This document shows positions 8,847-19,231 of a stretch of DNA of 64,000 nt, piece by piece. Source of the stretch: Microcella sp. GTDB lineage: Bacteria > Actinomycetota > Actinomycetes > Actinomycetales > Microbacteriaceae. A program made the translations under genes and the position numbers. How positions within the stretch are numbered: the first letter of the stretch is position 1; each line of letters begins with the position of its first letter. The notes beneath the pieces were generated by a model, which was given only the letters and a program-made list of their open reading frames with translations, made no database searches and was not told where the DNA came from. The DNA lies in the NCBI RefSeq assembly GCF_019739195.1, contig NZ_JAHHDS010000002.1:62001-126000 (forward strand), written 5' to 3'.

Positions 8847-9569
8847 ATGGCCGACGAGCTGCACGACGACCTTCGTGATCTCGACACCGGCGCCTCGCCG
8901 AGCGCTCCGTCGACCCGCCGTCGTACGACGCTGAGCGACAAGCAGCGCGAGATTCTCTCGGTCATTCAGGCCTCTGTCGCTCGACGCGGCTACCCGCCGA
9001 GCATGCGGGAGATCGCCGAGGCGGTCGGTCTCGCCTCGCTTTCGAGCGTCTCGCACCAGCTGGGGCAGCTCGAACTGAGCGGCTACCTGAGGCGCGACCC
9101 CAACCGGCCTCGCGCCCTCGAGGTGCTCATCGACCTCGAACCCGACCCCTCGCACGCGGTCGACTCTGACGCCCTTCCTGGCCCGTCAGTGGGCGATGCT
9201 GCGATGGTGCCGCTCGTGGGGCGCATCGCCGCAGGTATTCCGATCACTGCCGACCAGATGGTCGAAGAAGTGGTTCCGCTGCCGCGGCAGCTCGTCGGCA
9301 AGGGCGAGCTCTTCATGCTCACCGTCGTCGGCGACTCGATGATCGACGCAGCGATCTGCGACGGCGACTGGGTCGTCGTGCGTCAGCAGAGCACTGCCGA
9401 GAATGGCGAGATCGTCGCGGCCATGCTCGACAACGAGGCGACCGTCAAGGTGTTCAAGCAGCGCGACGGGCACACCTGGCTGCTGCCGCAGAACTCGGCC
9501 TACGAGCCGATCCTCGGTGACCATGCGACGGTGCTGGGCAAGGTCGTCGCGGTACTGCGCTCGGTCTAG
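8847..9569 (+). CDS. lexA: LexA repressor
   Basis: SOS repressor and self-cleaving protease of 240 residues. The winged-helix DNA-binding domain lies at about 27-93 ([28 protein letters not shown]). The cleavage site is Ala129-Gly130 (GRIAAGIPI), the nucleophile Ser164 (GDSMIDA) and the general base Lys201 (EATVKVF), all intact. A GGAG site precedes the ATG by 5 nt. An SOS box overlaps its promoter, so it is autoregulated; recA, with its own SOS box, lies 8 kb away. Confidence 0.98.
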   Translation: MADELHDDLRDLDTGASPSAPSTRRRTTLSDKQREILSVIQASVARRGYPPSMREIAEAVGLASLSSVSHQLGQLELSGYLRRDPNRPRALEVLIDLEPDPSHAVDSDALPGPSVGDAAMVPLVGRIAAGIPITADQMVEEVVPLPRQLVGKGELFMLTVVGDSMIDAAICDGDWVVVRQQSTAENGEIVAAMLDNEATVKVFKQRDGHTWLLPQNSAYEPILGDHATVLGKVVAVLRSV

Positions 9570-9596
9570 TCCGACGAGCGCTCCGCGAGCATCCGG

Positions 9597-11159
9597 CTAG
9601 CCCGCCGGCTGCACCGTGTACTGCTCGACCAGCGTGGCGATCTCGGGGGTCGCGAACGCGTGCACGCGCGTGCCCGACTCCACGTAGTCGGTCGCGATGA
9701 TGCGCCCGCGCTCGTGCAGCAGCGAGACGAGATCGCCTCGCTCGTAGGGCACGACCACGGTCAGCTCGATCTCGGGATTCGGCAGCAGGGCAGCGATGCG
9801 CGCCTGCAGCTCGTCGATGCCCTCGCCGGTCTTGGCCGAGACGAACACCGCATCAGGCACGAGGCCACGCAGAAGCAGCCGGGCGTCGTCGTCGAGCAGG
9901 TCGCTCTTGTTGATGGCGACCAGCTCGGGCAGTTCGCGTGCACCGACCTCGCCGATGACGTCGCGCACGGTCGCGAGCTGAGAGGCAGGGTCGGGGTGGG
10001 CTCCGTCGATGACGTGCAGCACGACGTCGGCCTCGGCAACCTCTTCGAGTGTCGACCGGAAGGCCTCGACGAGCTGATGCGGCAGGTTGCGCACGAATCC
10101 GACCGTGTCGGCGATCGTGTACGGACGGCCGTCGGGCGTCGTCGACTTGCGCACTGTCGGGTCGAGCGTCGCGAACAACGCGTTCTCGACGAGCACACCC
10201 GCACGCGTGATGCGGTTCAGCAGACTCGACTTGCCTGCGTTGGTGTAGCCAGCGATCGCGACGCTCGGCACCGAGTAGCGGTCGCGGTTCGCCCGCTTCG
10301 CGGCGCGCGCCGGAGCGAAGCCCTTGATCTGGCGGCGCAGCTTGGCCATGCGCGTGTTGATGCGTCGACGATCAAGCTCGATCTTCGTCTCACCCGGGCC
10401 ACGGCTGCCCATGCCGGCTCCCGCCGCACCGACCTGGCCACCGGCCTGGCGCGACATCGACTCGCCCCAGCCGCGCAGTCGCGGCAGCAGGTACTCGAGC
10501 TGGGCCAGTTCGACCTGAGCCTTACCCTCTCGGCTCTTCGCGTGCTGGCTGAAGATGTCGAGAATCACGGCCGTGCGGTCGATGACCTTGACCTTGACGA
10601 CGTCTTCGAGTGCACGCCGCTGGCTCGGGGCGAGCTCGGTGTCGGCGATGACGGTGTCGGCTCCGAGTTCTTTGACGACGAGCGCGAGTTCTTGTGCCTT
10701 GCCCTTGCCGAGGAAAGTGCTCGGATCAGGGTGCGGGCGTCGCTGCAGCAACCCATCGAGCACGACGGCACCCGCGGTTTCAGCCAGGGCGGCGAGCTCG
10801 CGCAAAGAGTTCTCGGCGTCGTCAAGTGCTCCCTGAGGGTAGATGCCGATGAGCACGACGTTCTCGAGCCGCAGCTGCCGGTACTCGACCTCGGTGACGT
10901 CGTCGAGCTCTGTCGACAGGCCTCCGACCCTGCGCAGTGCGGCTCGGTCTTCTCGGTCGAACTGATCGCCGTCGCGGTCGGCCGAGTAGCTCGCGTCAGC
11001 GTTGAGGGCCGCCGCGCCGTGCAACGTCACCGAGCGCGCCCGCGCGTCGCCATGCGCCAGCACGCGCGCCACAGCATCCGCCCCGGCGTCGTGGGTCTGG
11101 GCGGCAGAATCTGCAGCGTTCGCAGCGTCGGTGTCGTCGTGGTCAATCATCGCGTTCAC
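9597..11159 (-). CDS. hflX: GTPase HflX
   Basis: Ribosome-associated GTPase of 520 residues that splits stalled 70S ribosomes. The HflX N-domain (about 95-290) holds KAQELALVVKELGADTVI and the glycine-rich linker with MSRQAGGQVG. The G domain begins at about 305 with the P-loop GYTNAGKSSLLNR, then DTVGFVRNLP (G3), INKSD (G4) and VSAKTGEG (G5). An extra 90-residue N-terminus of low complexity is present. The GTG at 11159 has a GGAG site 4 nt upstream; an ATG three codons later is possible. It is convergent with lexA. Confidence 0.96.
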   Translation of the reverse strand: MNAMIDHDDTDAANAADSAAQTHDAGADAVARVLAHGDARARSVTLHGAAALNADASYSADRDGDQFDREDRAALRRVGGLSTELDDVTEVEYRQLRLENVVLIGIYPQGALDDAENSLRELAALAETAGAVVLDGLLQRRPHPDPSTFLGKGKAQELALVVKELGADTVIADTELAPSQRRALEDVVKVKVIDRTAVILDIFSQHAKSREGKAQVELAQLEYLLPRLRGWGESMSRQAGGQVGAAGAGMGSRGPGETKIELDRRRINTRMAKLRRQIKGFAPARAAKRANRDRYSVPSVAIAGYTNAGKSSLLNRITRAGVLVENALFATLDPTVRKSTTPDGRPYTIADTVGFVRNLPHQLVEAFRSTLEEVAEADVVLHVIDGAHPDPASQLATVRDVIGEVGARELPELVAINKSDLLDDDARLLLRGLVPDAVFVSAKTGEGIDELQARIAALLPNPEIELTVVVPYERGDLVSLLHERGRIIATDYVESGTRVHAFATPEIATLVEQYTVQPAG

Positions 11160-11191
11160 TGTACTCCGCCGCAGTTCGATAGATTCTGGGC

Positions 11192-11848
11192 ATGGCTCAC
11201 GAGCACTACTTCAGCGCTCACCCGAGCGGCGAGTTCATCGCCAAGCCTCTGACGGTTGCGATCGCCGGTCGCGAGGTTCAACTGCAGACGGCCGGCGGCG
11301 TCTTCAGCCCCAACGCTCTCGACGCGGGCACGCAGGTGCTTCTCAGCCACGTGCCCCCTCCCCCGCCCAGCGGAGACCTTCTTGACCTCGGCTGCGGCTG
11401 GGGGGCGATCGCGCTCACGCTCGCCACCGAGTCTCCGCATGCGACCGTCTGGGCCGTCGACGTCAACGAGCGCGCGCTTGAGCTGACCCGTCGCAATGCC
11501 GAGCTGCTGGGCCTCAACAACATTCGCACCGCCCTGCCGCACGAGGTGCCCGACGACGTGCGCTTCATGTGCATCTGGTCGAACCCGCCGATTCGCATCG
11601 GCAAGAACGAGCTGCACGGTCTGCTCGACGCCTGGCTGCCGCGGCTGCGCGAATCGGCCGACGGATGGCTGGTCGTCGCCCGCAATCTGGGTGCCGACTC
11701 GCTGCAGCGGTGGATGGATGCCCGCTACGACGGCGAGCTCACCATCTCGCGGCACGCCACCCACAAGGGCTACCGCGTGTTGCGCGTGCGCAACCGGTCG
11801 GGCCGGACCGGTGCTATCCCGGTCATGCCCGACATTCCTGAGGTCTAG
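11192..11848 (+). CDS. RsmC/RlmG-like class I methyltransferase
   Basis: SAM-dependent methyltransferase of 218 residues with the MTS domain. Seen: the [17 protein letters not shown] block, SAM motif [17 protein letters not shown] (about 63-78), the acidic motif [14 protein letters not shown], and the catalytic motif [11 protein letters not shown] (about 128-136), which is the NPP-type motif of enzymes methylating exocyclic amines of rRNA bases. It lacks the N-terminal duplicated domain of E. coli RsmC, so it is a short, single-domain form. It is divergent from hflX and its 3' end overlaps dapF by 4 nt. Confidence 0.88.
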   Translation: MAHEHYFSAHPSGEFIAKPLTVAIAGREVQLQTAGGVFSPNALDAGTQVLLSHVPPPPPSGDLLDLGCGWGAIALTLATESPHATVWAVDVNERALELTRRNAELLGLNNIRTALPHEVPDDVRFMCIWSNPPIRIGKNELHGLLDAWLPRLRESADGWLVVARNLGADSLQRWMDARYDGELTISRHATHKGYRVLRVRNRSGRTGAIPVMPDIPEV

Positions 11849-12720
11849 GCGCGCAACTCGCCGTCGTAGACCAGCACCGCGGGCCCCGAGAGTGCCACGT
11901 GCTCGCCGTCTTCGGCCGCGAACATGCGCACGCCGAGCACGCCGCCCGGCACGGTCACCCGCCACTCGTTCGGCGCGCCCGCACCCGCCCAGTGCCGCAC
12001 CGCGAGGGCAGCAGCAGCGGCGCCGGTGCCGCACGAGAGCGTCTCGCCGCTGCCGCGCTCGTGCACCCGCAGCCGGATGCGCCCGACGCCATCGACCACG
12101 AGCGGGTCGGCGGGGACGACGAATTCGACATTCGCTCCGGCTGGCGGCGCAGGCTCGAGTGCGGGCGGGGCGCTCAAGTCAAGGCTGTCGAGCTCGTCGT
12201 CGCTTGCCAGCGCGACGACGACGTGCGGATTGCCGACATCGATGCCGAGTCCGGGGCGTGCGACGGGAAGCTCGCGGGCCTTCACGAGCGGCTCTGAGCC
12301 GTCGAGGCGCCAGCGGCCGAGGTCGGCGGCGTAGCCGTCGGCGAGGCGGTGCACGTCGCGCACCCCCGCGCGCGTGCCGATCGCGATCGAGTGGCCCGGC
12401 GCGATCTCGGCGAGTCTGCGATCGAGCAAGTAGTGCACGAACACGCGGATGCCGTTGCCGCACATCTCGGCCGTGCTGCCGTCGCTGTTCGAGTAGTCCA
12501 TGAACCACTCGGCGTCCGGAGCCTGCTCGAGAAGAGCACGCCCCTCTGCGAGATGCTCAGATCGCACGACCCTGATGACGCCGTCGCCGCCGACCCCGCG
12601 GTGCCGGTCGGCCAGCGCCGCGAGCTGCTCGGTCGAGAGCTCGAGCTCGCCGTCGGCATCGGCGATGAGCACGAAGTCATTGGCAGTGCCGTGGCCCTTG
12701 GTGAATCGCAGCGTCGTCAC
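11845..12720 (-). CDS. dapF: Diaminopimelate epimerase
   Basis: PLP-independent racemase of 291 residues converting LL- to meso-diaminopimelate for lysine and peptidoglycan. The two catalytic Cys residues are visible in [11 protein letters not shown] (about residue 87) and [12 protein letters not shown] (about 229). The N-terminal [12 protein letters not shown] and the DYSNSDGS loop are typical. It follows miaA with a 4-nt overlap; dapA and dapB lie elsewhere in this window. Confidence 0.97.
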   Translation of the reverse strand: MTTLRFTKGHGTANDFVLIADADGELELSTEQLAALADRHRGVGGDGVIRVVRSEHLAEGRALLEQAPDAEWFMDYSNSDGSTAEMCGNGIRVFVHYLLDRRLAEIAPGHSIAIGTRAGVRDVHRLADGYAADLGRWRLDGSEPLVKARELPVARPGLGIDVGNPHVVVALASDDELDSLDLSAPPALEPAPPAGANVEFVVPADPLVVDGVGRIRLRVHERGSGETLSCGTGAAAAALAVRHWAGAGAPNEWRVTVPGGVLGVRMFAAEDGEHVALSGPAVLVYDGELRA

Positions 12721-13652
12721 CGACCCATGCTATCGACGAGCCCATCGACGACGCTGCGGTCGACTTGCGACGCGAGGTCGTCGGCAGCGGCATCCAGCCA
12801 CTCGACCGCGGAATCTCGACGCAACCAGCTGACCTGCCGTCTCGCGTAGCGGCGCGTGAGCGACTGCGTCTGCTCGATCGCCTGCGATTCGTCGAGCTCG
12901 CCGCGAAGTTGCGCGATCGCCTGCGCGTAGCCGATGGCCCTGCTCGCCGTCACTCCGCGCTCAAGGCCAAGCGGCAGAAGCCCTCGCACCTCGTCGAGAA
13001 GTCCGGTTCGCCACATGCGCAGCACGCGCTCATCGAGACGGCCGACGAGTGCGTGGCGCTCGAGGCCGAGAGCGAACTGCCGGTAGGGCCGCCACTCGCT
13101 GCTGCGCGCGCCCAATCCGGCGACGAAAGGCGCGCCCGTCAGGTCTCCGACCTCGAGGGCGCGCACGAGTCTGCGGCCGTTGTGCGGGCCGATGGCGGCG
13201 GCCGCGGCGGGATCGCGCGCCTCGAGCACGGTGTGCAGCCCGCCGGGGCCGAGTCTCTCGAGCTCGGCCTCCCAGTGCGCCCGACGATCGGGGTCGGTGC
13301 CCGGAAAACGGAAATCGGTGAGCACCGCCGCGAGGTACAACCCCGAGCCCCCGACAAGCAGCGGCACCGCTCCGCGCGCCTGAATGCCGTCGATGGCCGC
13401 TCGTGCGTTGACCTGGTACTGCGCGACGCTCGCCTCGTCGGTGACGTCGAGCACGTCGATAAGGTGATGCGGCACGCCCCGTCGTTCGGCGAGCGAGAGC
13501 TTCGCCGTGCCGATGTCCATGCCCCGATACAGCTGCATCGCGTCGGCGTTCACGACCTCGGCGGCGATGTCGCGAGCCTGCCAGAGATCGGCGAGCCGCA
13601 GCGCGAGTTCGCTCTTGCCGGTGCCGGTCGCGCCGGTGATGGCGATGATCAT
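12717..13652 (-). CDS. miaA: tRNA dimethylallyltransferase MiaA
   Basis: Transfers the dimethylallyl group to N6 of A37 in tRNAs reading UNN codons. P-loop GATGTGKSE (7-15), the conserved Asp-Ala-Met-Gln-Leu-Tyr segment ([17 protein letters not shown]), [12 protein letters not shown] and the tRNA-binding [10 protein letters not shown] and [14 protein letters not shown] segments are visible in 311 residues. It overlaps dapF by 4 nt. The product is the substrate of MiaB, encoded just upstream. Confidence 0.97.
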   Translation of the reverse strand: MIIAITGATGTGKSELALRLADLWQARDIAAEVVNADAMQLYRGMDIGTAKLSLAERRGVPHHLIDVLDVTDEASVAQYQVNARAAIDGIQARGAVPLLVGGSGLYLAAVLTDFRFPGTDPDRRAHWEAELERLGPGGLHTVLEARDPAAAAAIGPHNGRRLVRALEVGDLTGAPFVAGLGARSSEWRPYRQFALGLERHALVGRLDERVLRMWRTGLLDEVRGLLPLGLERGVTASRAIGYAQAIAQLRGELDESQAIEQTQSLTRRYARRQVSWLRRDSAVEWLDAAADDLASQVDRSVVDGLVDSMGR

Positions 13653-13685
13653 GACGGATGCCCTCCGGCGGTCAGCGCGGGGCGC

Positions 13686-15197
13686 TCAGCCTCGCGCGCC
13701 ACCCGGCACGCGCACCGTCGGCAGGCCGAGGCCCACCCGGGCGGTCGTAGCACCCGTGCCGCTCGTCGGGGCGGGCACGCCGCAGCTCTCGGCCTGAGCG
13801 CGATCCCAGGCGTCGCCCGCGCGCGTGCGTCGGATCGAGAGCGGTGCATCGTGATCGGCCACGAGGTGAAAGGCCGCGGCGCCCGTGATCGTCGTCGTCA
13901 CGAGGTCACCCGGCCGCGGCTCGTCGCTGCCTGCGGGCACGGTGAGGTGCACGAGACGGTTGTCGTCAGCGCGACCCGAGATGCGGTTGTGGAGAGCGTC
14001 TTTCTTGCCGTCGTGGCTCGAGATGAGCACGGTGACCTCGCGGCCGATCTGTCGCTGGTTCTCTTCGGCGCTGATGCGGTCTTGTAGGGCGGCGAGACGC
14101 TCGTAGCGCTCTTGCACGACGGCCTTGGGTACCTGATCGGGCATCGTAGCCGCCGGGGTGCCGGGCCGGATCGAGTACTGGAACGTGAACGCGCTCGCGA
14201 ACCGAGACTGCTCGACGACCCGCAGGGTCTCGGCGAAATCTTCTTCGGTCTCGCCGGGGAAACCGACGATGATGTCGGTCGTGATGGCGGCGTGAGGGAT
14301 GCGCTCGCGCACGCGGTCGAGGATGCCGAGAAACTTGTCGCTGCGATACGAGCGCCGCATCGCCTTGAGCACGCGGTCAGAGCCGGACTGCAGAGGCATG
14401 TGCAGCTGCGGCATGACGGCGGGCGTCTCGGCCATCGCGTCGATGACGTCGTCGGTGAACGCGGCGGGGTGCGGACTCGTGAAGCGGATGCGCTCGAGAC
14501 CTTCAATGGTGCCTGCGGCCCTCAGCAGCTTGCCGAAGGCGAGCCGGTCGCCGAACTCGACGCCATACGAGTTGACGTTCTGGCCGAGCAGCGTGACCTC
14601 GATGGCCCCGTCGTCGACGAGCGCCCGCACTTCGGCGAGGATATCGCCGGGGCGACGGTCTTTCTCTTTGCCGCGCAGGGCGGGCACGATGCAGAAGGTG
14701 CAGGTGTTGTTGCAGCCGACCGAGATGCTGACCCACCCGCTCGACGTCGACTCGCGTCGCGTCGGCAGCGTGGAGGGGAAGGTCTCGAGCGATTCGAGAA
14801 TCTCGAGTTGCGCTTCACCATTGTGACGGGCGCGGTCGAGCAGAGCCGGCAGCGAGCCCATGTTGTGGGTGCCGAACACGACATCGACCCAGGGTGCCTT
14901 CTCGAGGATGACCGAACGGTCTTTCTGGGCGAGGCACCCGCCGACGGCGATCTGCATGCCCTCTCGTTCGCGCTTGACGCTCGCGAGGTAGCCGAGGTTG
15001 CCATAGAGCTTGTTGTCGGCGTTCTCGCGCACCGCGCACGTGTTGATGACGACGACGTCAGGTGCCCCGTCGGCCGCCTTCACGTAGCCGGCAGCCTCGA
15101 GCGAGCCGCTCAACCGCTCGGAGTCGTGCACGTTCATCTGGCACCCGTAGGTGCGCACCTCGTAGGTGCGCGGGGCGGACAGAAGCGTGGTCGACAT
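13686..15197 (-). CDS. miaB: tRNA-2-methylthio-N6-dimethylallyladenosine synthase MiaB
   Basis: Radical-SAM methylthiotransferase of 503 residues. The N-terminal UPF0004 domain carries the three cluster Cys ([27 protein letters not shown]); the radical SAM domain has the CxxxCxxC motif in [12 protein letters not shown] at about 156-167; a TRAM domain occurs near 400-465 ([15 protein letters not shown]). The ATG at 15197 is preferred because the conserved region starts right after it ([13 protein letters not shown]). It lies 25 nt downstream of recX. Confidence 0.97.
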   Translation of the reverse strand: MSTTLLSAPRTYEVRTYGCQMNVHDSERLSGSLEAAGYVKAADGAPDVVVINTCAVRENADNKLYGNLGYLASVKREREGMQIAVGGCLAQKDRSVILEKAPWVDVVFGTHNMGSLPALLDRARHNGEAQLEILESLETFPSTLPTRRESTSSGWVSISVGCNNTCTFCIVPALRGKEKDRRPGDILAEVRALVDDGAIEVTLLGQNVNSYGVEFGDRLAFGKLLRAAGTIEGLERIRFTSPHPAAFTDDVIDAMAETPAVMPQLHMPLQSGSDRVLKAMRRSYRSDKFLGILDRVRERIPHAAITTDIIVGFPGETEEDFAETLRVVEQSRFASAFTFQYSIRPGTPAATMPDQVPKAVVQERYERLAALQDRISAEENQRQIGREVTVLISSHDGKKDALHNRISGRADDNRLVHLTVPAGSDEPRPGDLVTTTITGAAAFHLVADHDAPLSIRRTRAGDAWDRAQAESCGVPAPTSGTGATTARVGLGLPTVRVPGGARG

Positions 15198-15222
15198 GCC
15201 CCCCAGTTTACGGTCGGCGGTG

Positions 15223-15917
15223 CTAGCGGAACTGCACGCGGTGCACGGTGGCACGGTGACCGGGTTCATCGGCATCATCGAACGAGGAGTCGTCGCCATC
15301 GAGGGCCTGCCGCGCAGCGTCGCGCGCAGCGCTGCCCGTGTGGCCCTTGCGGGCGAGAAAGTCGACCAGTCGCCGTTCGGCCGTGGTGCGGTCGAGGCCA
15401 CCCAGTCGACGTGCCCGGTCGCGCGCGAGGTCGAGCAGCAGGTCATCATCGTCGTCGTGCGCCGATTCGGCCAGGGCCTCGTCGATCGCGGCTCGATCGA
15501 GCTTGCGCTGCATCAGCTCGTTGCGCAGAGCCGAGGGGCCGAGCTTCTTGCGGCTGCGCAGTCGGTCGACGAGATCGAGCGCGAGCGCCCGGTCGTCGAT
15601 GAGGCCCACCGACTCGAGCCGCGTCAGCTCGGTCTCGGCCGTGACCGAGTCGATCTCGCGCCGACGCAGCAGGTCGGCGACCTCGGCCCGCGACTGCCCT
15701 CGGCGGGTGAGCGCGTGCATCGTGATGTTCTCGGCACGGCGTGCGTCAGCCGCGCGTGTCTTTTCGACTTCGAGAACAGCGAGCGCCTCACGCTCTGCCG
15801 CGGCTTCGCGCACCCCGGGCAGGTAGGTCACGGGGGCGATCACGTCGTTCTCAGCACCGTCGTCGCCAGTGCTGTCGTGATCAGTGCCACCCTGCCCGGT
15901 GGTGCGCGAGCCCGTCA

Positions 15918-15918
<1 letters not shown>
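15223..15918 (-). CDS. recX: Regulatory protein RecX
   Basis: RecA modulator of 231 residues built of the three-helix RecX repeats ([62 protein letters not shown]). The N-terminal 45 residues are acidic and unordered, and so is the last segment. The ATG shares one base with the recA stop (TGATG), giving translational coupling, which is the usual actinobacterial arrangement. Confidence 0.93.
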
Positions 15919-17072
<1,154 letters not shown>

Positions 17073-17270
17073 GGCGTTCTCCGTTTCATCTCGTGCGCGG
17101 TGTGCCTGTCTGCTGTCGCTCCTCGTCCGGCCGATGGAGCAAGGCCGGACGGTTCACGACAAGGCGTGACGGCGTTCGCCGACGAGACCGACGGTACGCT
17201 CCTGACCCGACATTCTCGGGTTCGGCGCGCAGCACGTGCAGTGACTCGTGTTCGAGTGCCGCTGGGGAGG

Positions 17271-17300
17271 AGTCTACGCGACAGGCGAACACATGTTCGA
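17271..17300 (-). promoter_or_regulatory. recA promoter with SOS box
   Basis: The sequence 17285-17300 (GCGAACACATGTTCGA on the plus strand) fits TCGAAC-N4-GTTCGA at 11 of 12 positions. Read on the minus strand, TCGAAC (17300-17295) can serve as -35 and TAGACT (17276-17271) as -10 with an 18-nt spacer, so LexA would cover the -35. The leader to recA is about 190 nt. Confidence 0.75.
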
Positions 17301-17336
17301 AGAAGCTGGCGTGCGGCGTGTCGCGAGCGCGAGCAC

Positions 17337-17594
17337 CTAGTCGCGCTTCGGCTCAGGGCGACCCGCGCCGTACCAGCGCTCGCGCGGAACATCCATCGCA
17401 GCGCACAGCGCCAGCCAGACCTCACGAGGCGCGAGACCGGCCGCGAGCGCTTCGTCGGCCGTGCGCTCACCGAGCGCCGAGATCACGAGGTCGCGCACCA
17501 GACTGCGGCCGTAGGCGTCGCCGAACTCGTCGACGATCGCGCGCGCGAACTCGCTGCGAGTCAGAGTGGAAACCGTTCGTCGAGCGCGGGTCAG
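17337..17594 (-). CDS. DUF3046 protein with no standard start codon
   Basis: Small protein of the DUF3046 family that sits between clgR and recA in many actinobacteria; function unknown. Seen: SEFARAIVDEFGDAYGRSLV, DLVISALGERTADEALAAG, PREVWLALCAAMDVPRERW and a basic end PEPKRD. The family usually starts just before the SEF segment, yet no in-frame ATG, GTG or TTG exists there or further upstream before a point well inside clgR. A CTG at 17594 overlaps the clgR stop as CTGA and could be used by coupling; another CTG lies at 17564, three codons before SEF. The start is therefore uncertain. Confidence 0.72.
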   Translation of the reverse strand: MTRARRTVSTLTRSEFARAIVDEFGDAYGRSLVRDLVISALGERTADEALAAGLAPREVWLALCAAMDVPRERWYGAGRPEPKRD

Positions 17595-17899
17595 CGCATC
17601 GCGAGATCGGCGTCGAACTCGGCCACGAGCTCGTCGGGAAGCGTGTCGGGCACGACACTCACACCCTCGATGACCGCGAGGCGATCACCGACTTCGCGCA
17701 TGATGACCGAGATCGGGGTATCGAGCGCGTCGGCGACGGAGGCGAGAATCTCGCTCGAGGCCTCCTTTTGGCCGCGCTCCACTTCACTCAAGTAGCCGAG
17801 CGCCACACTGGCACGGCTCGCCACCTGTCGCAGCGTGCGGCCCTTCTGCAGGCGCACGTCGCGGAGGACCTCACCGATTTCTTGTCGAACCAGAACCAT
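17591..17899 (-). CDS. clgR: XRE-family regulator ClgR
   Basis: Helix-turn-helix regulator of 102 residues. The HTH covers about residues 8-63 (LRDVRLQKGRTLRQVASRAS, LGYLSEVERGQKEASSEILA), matching ClgR, which in actinobacteria activates clp protease and other stress genes. The position between cinA-pgsA and recA supports this. A strong AAGGGGG site precedes the ATG. ClgR of other species carries a C-terminal degradation tag ending in Ala; here the end is LAMR, so turnover may differ. Confidence 0.85.
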   Translation of the reverse strand: MVLVRQEIGEVLRDVRLQKGRTLRQVASRASVALGYLSEVERGQKEASSEILASVADALDTPISVIMREVGDRLAVIEGVSVVPDTLPDELVAEFDADLAMR

Positions 17900-18067
17900 G
17901 GGGACCCCCTTTCACTGAACTCTCGTTCATCGTCGCGCCGGGAGCGTCACACTACCCGATGCGAATACCTTCACTGTAATCGCCGACACCTGTGGAACGG
18001 TTGTCAGCTTGCTGTCTGTAACACGACTGTCACCCACGGCATTCCCCAGAATCGACGACGGCTTTTG

Positions 18068-18565
18068 TCACTCTTTCGGAGTTGAGCGGGCGAGCCGATC
18101 GGTCACGAGCTCGATCGCAGCATCCACCGCCTGCGCGCGGATCTCGGCGCGATCGCCCGTGAGCCGCAACTCGCGCACCTGGGTGCCCGCGGCATCCGCC
18201 ACGGCCACGAAGACCAGACCGACCGGAGCGTCGCCCTGCGCGTCGGGGCCGGCAACTCCGGTGGTCGCGACGCCGATATCTGCGGGATGCCCTCCGGCGG
18301 CCGCGGCAACACGCACTCCCTCGGCCATGAGCGCTGCCACCTGCTCATGCACGGGCCCGCGGTCAGCGAGCAGCTCGGCGGGCACACCCAGCAGGCTGGT
18401 CTTGAGCGCCGTGTCATAGGCGACGACGGCCCCGCGCAGCACGGCTGAGGCACCCGGCACGCGAACGAGCTCTGCCGACACGGCTCCCCCGGTGAGCGAC
18501 TCGGCCACGGCGAGAGTCAGACCGCGCTGGGTGAGTGCGGCGATGATCGCGTCGGCCCGAGTCAC
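18068..18565 (-). CDS. cinA: CinA-family nicotinamide-nucleotide amidohydrolase
   Basis: C-terminal CinA domain protein of 165 residues (PncC-type, deamidates NMN in NAD salvage). Conserved blocks: AVAESLTGGAVSAELVRVPGAS, GAVVAYDTALKTSLLGV and TTGVAGPDAQGDAPVGLVF. The GTG start overlaps the pgsA stop as GTGA. The N-terminal COG1058 domain of full-length CinA is absent, as in many actinobacterial members. Confidence 0.93.
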   Translation of the reverse strand: MTRADAIIAALTQRGLTLAVAESLTGGAVSAELVRVPGASAVLRGAVVAYDTALKTSLLGVPAELLADRGPVHEQVAALMAEGVRVAAAAGGHPADIGVATTGVAGPDAQGDAPVGLVFVAVADAAGTQVRELRLTGDRAEIRAQAVDAAIELVTDRLARSTPKE

Positions 18566-19191
18566 GCCTTCTGAGCCCGGTTGAGCCGCCATGCCTGCAC
18601 GAGATAGTCGATGCCCGTGATGACCGTGAGCACGACCGCCGCCGACATGAGCACGGTGTTGACGATGTGCACCCACTCGCCGAACCACTGCCAGAACGGC
18701 ACGAGCGCGAACGAGATGGCGACGGCCTGCACGACGGTCTTGAGCTTGCCCCCGCGCGAAGCGGGCACGACGCGGTCGCGCAGCACCATGAAGCGGTAGA
18801 GCGTGATGCCCCACTCGCGCACGAGGATCACGATGACGACCCACCACGGCAGCTCGGCGAGCACCGCGAGCATCACGAGCGCGGCCCCGGTGAGCAGCTT
18901 GTCGGCGATCGGATCGAGCAGAATGCCGAGGTCGGTGACGAGGTTGCGGCGGCGGGCGAGCATGCCGTCGACACCGTCGGTCGCGATCGCGACGATGAAC
19001 AGGGCCGCAGCAGCGATGCGCAGGGGCCCGTCGGCTCCACCGTCGAGCACGAGCAGCACGACGAAGAGGGGCGCGAGCAGAATGCGCACGACCGTGATGA
19101 TGTTGGCGAGGTTGCCGCTGCTGGCGGGCGTCTCGCCCGCCTTCACGACGCGGCCGCGCATGGAGTACGACCGATCGGTGCTCTCAGCCAC
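18562..19191 (-). CDS. pgsA: CDP-diacylglycerol-glycerol-3-phosphate 3-phosphatidyltransferase
   Basis: Membrane enzyme of 209 residues making phosphatidylglycerol phosphate. The CDP-alcohol phosphatidyltransferase signature D-x2-D-G-x2-A-R-x8-G-x3-D-x3-D is complete (DGVDGMLARR then GILLDPIADKL). Several membrane spans are visible (IITVVRILLAPLFVVLLVL; AALFIVAIAT; LVMLAVLAELPWWVVIVIL). It precedes cinA with a 4-nt overlap, downstream of ftsK. Confidence 0.95.
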   Translation of the reverse strand: MAESTDRSYSMRGRVVKAGETPASSGNLANIITVVRILLAPLFVVLLVLDGGADGPLRIAAAALFIVAIATDGVDGMLARRRNLVTDLGILLDPIADKLLTGAALVMLAVLAELPWWVVIVILVREWGITLYRFMVLRDRVVPASRGGKLKTVVQAVAISFALVPFWQWFGEWVHIVNTVLMSAAVVLTVITGIDYLVQAWRLNRAQKA

Positions 19192-19231
19192 TGAACTCTC
19201 CGGCTCATCGGCGGCCCTGCCCGGGTGGGCG

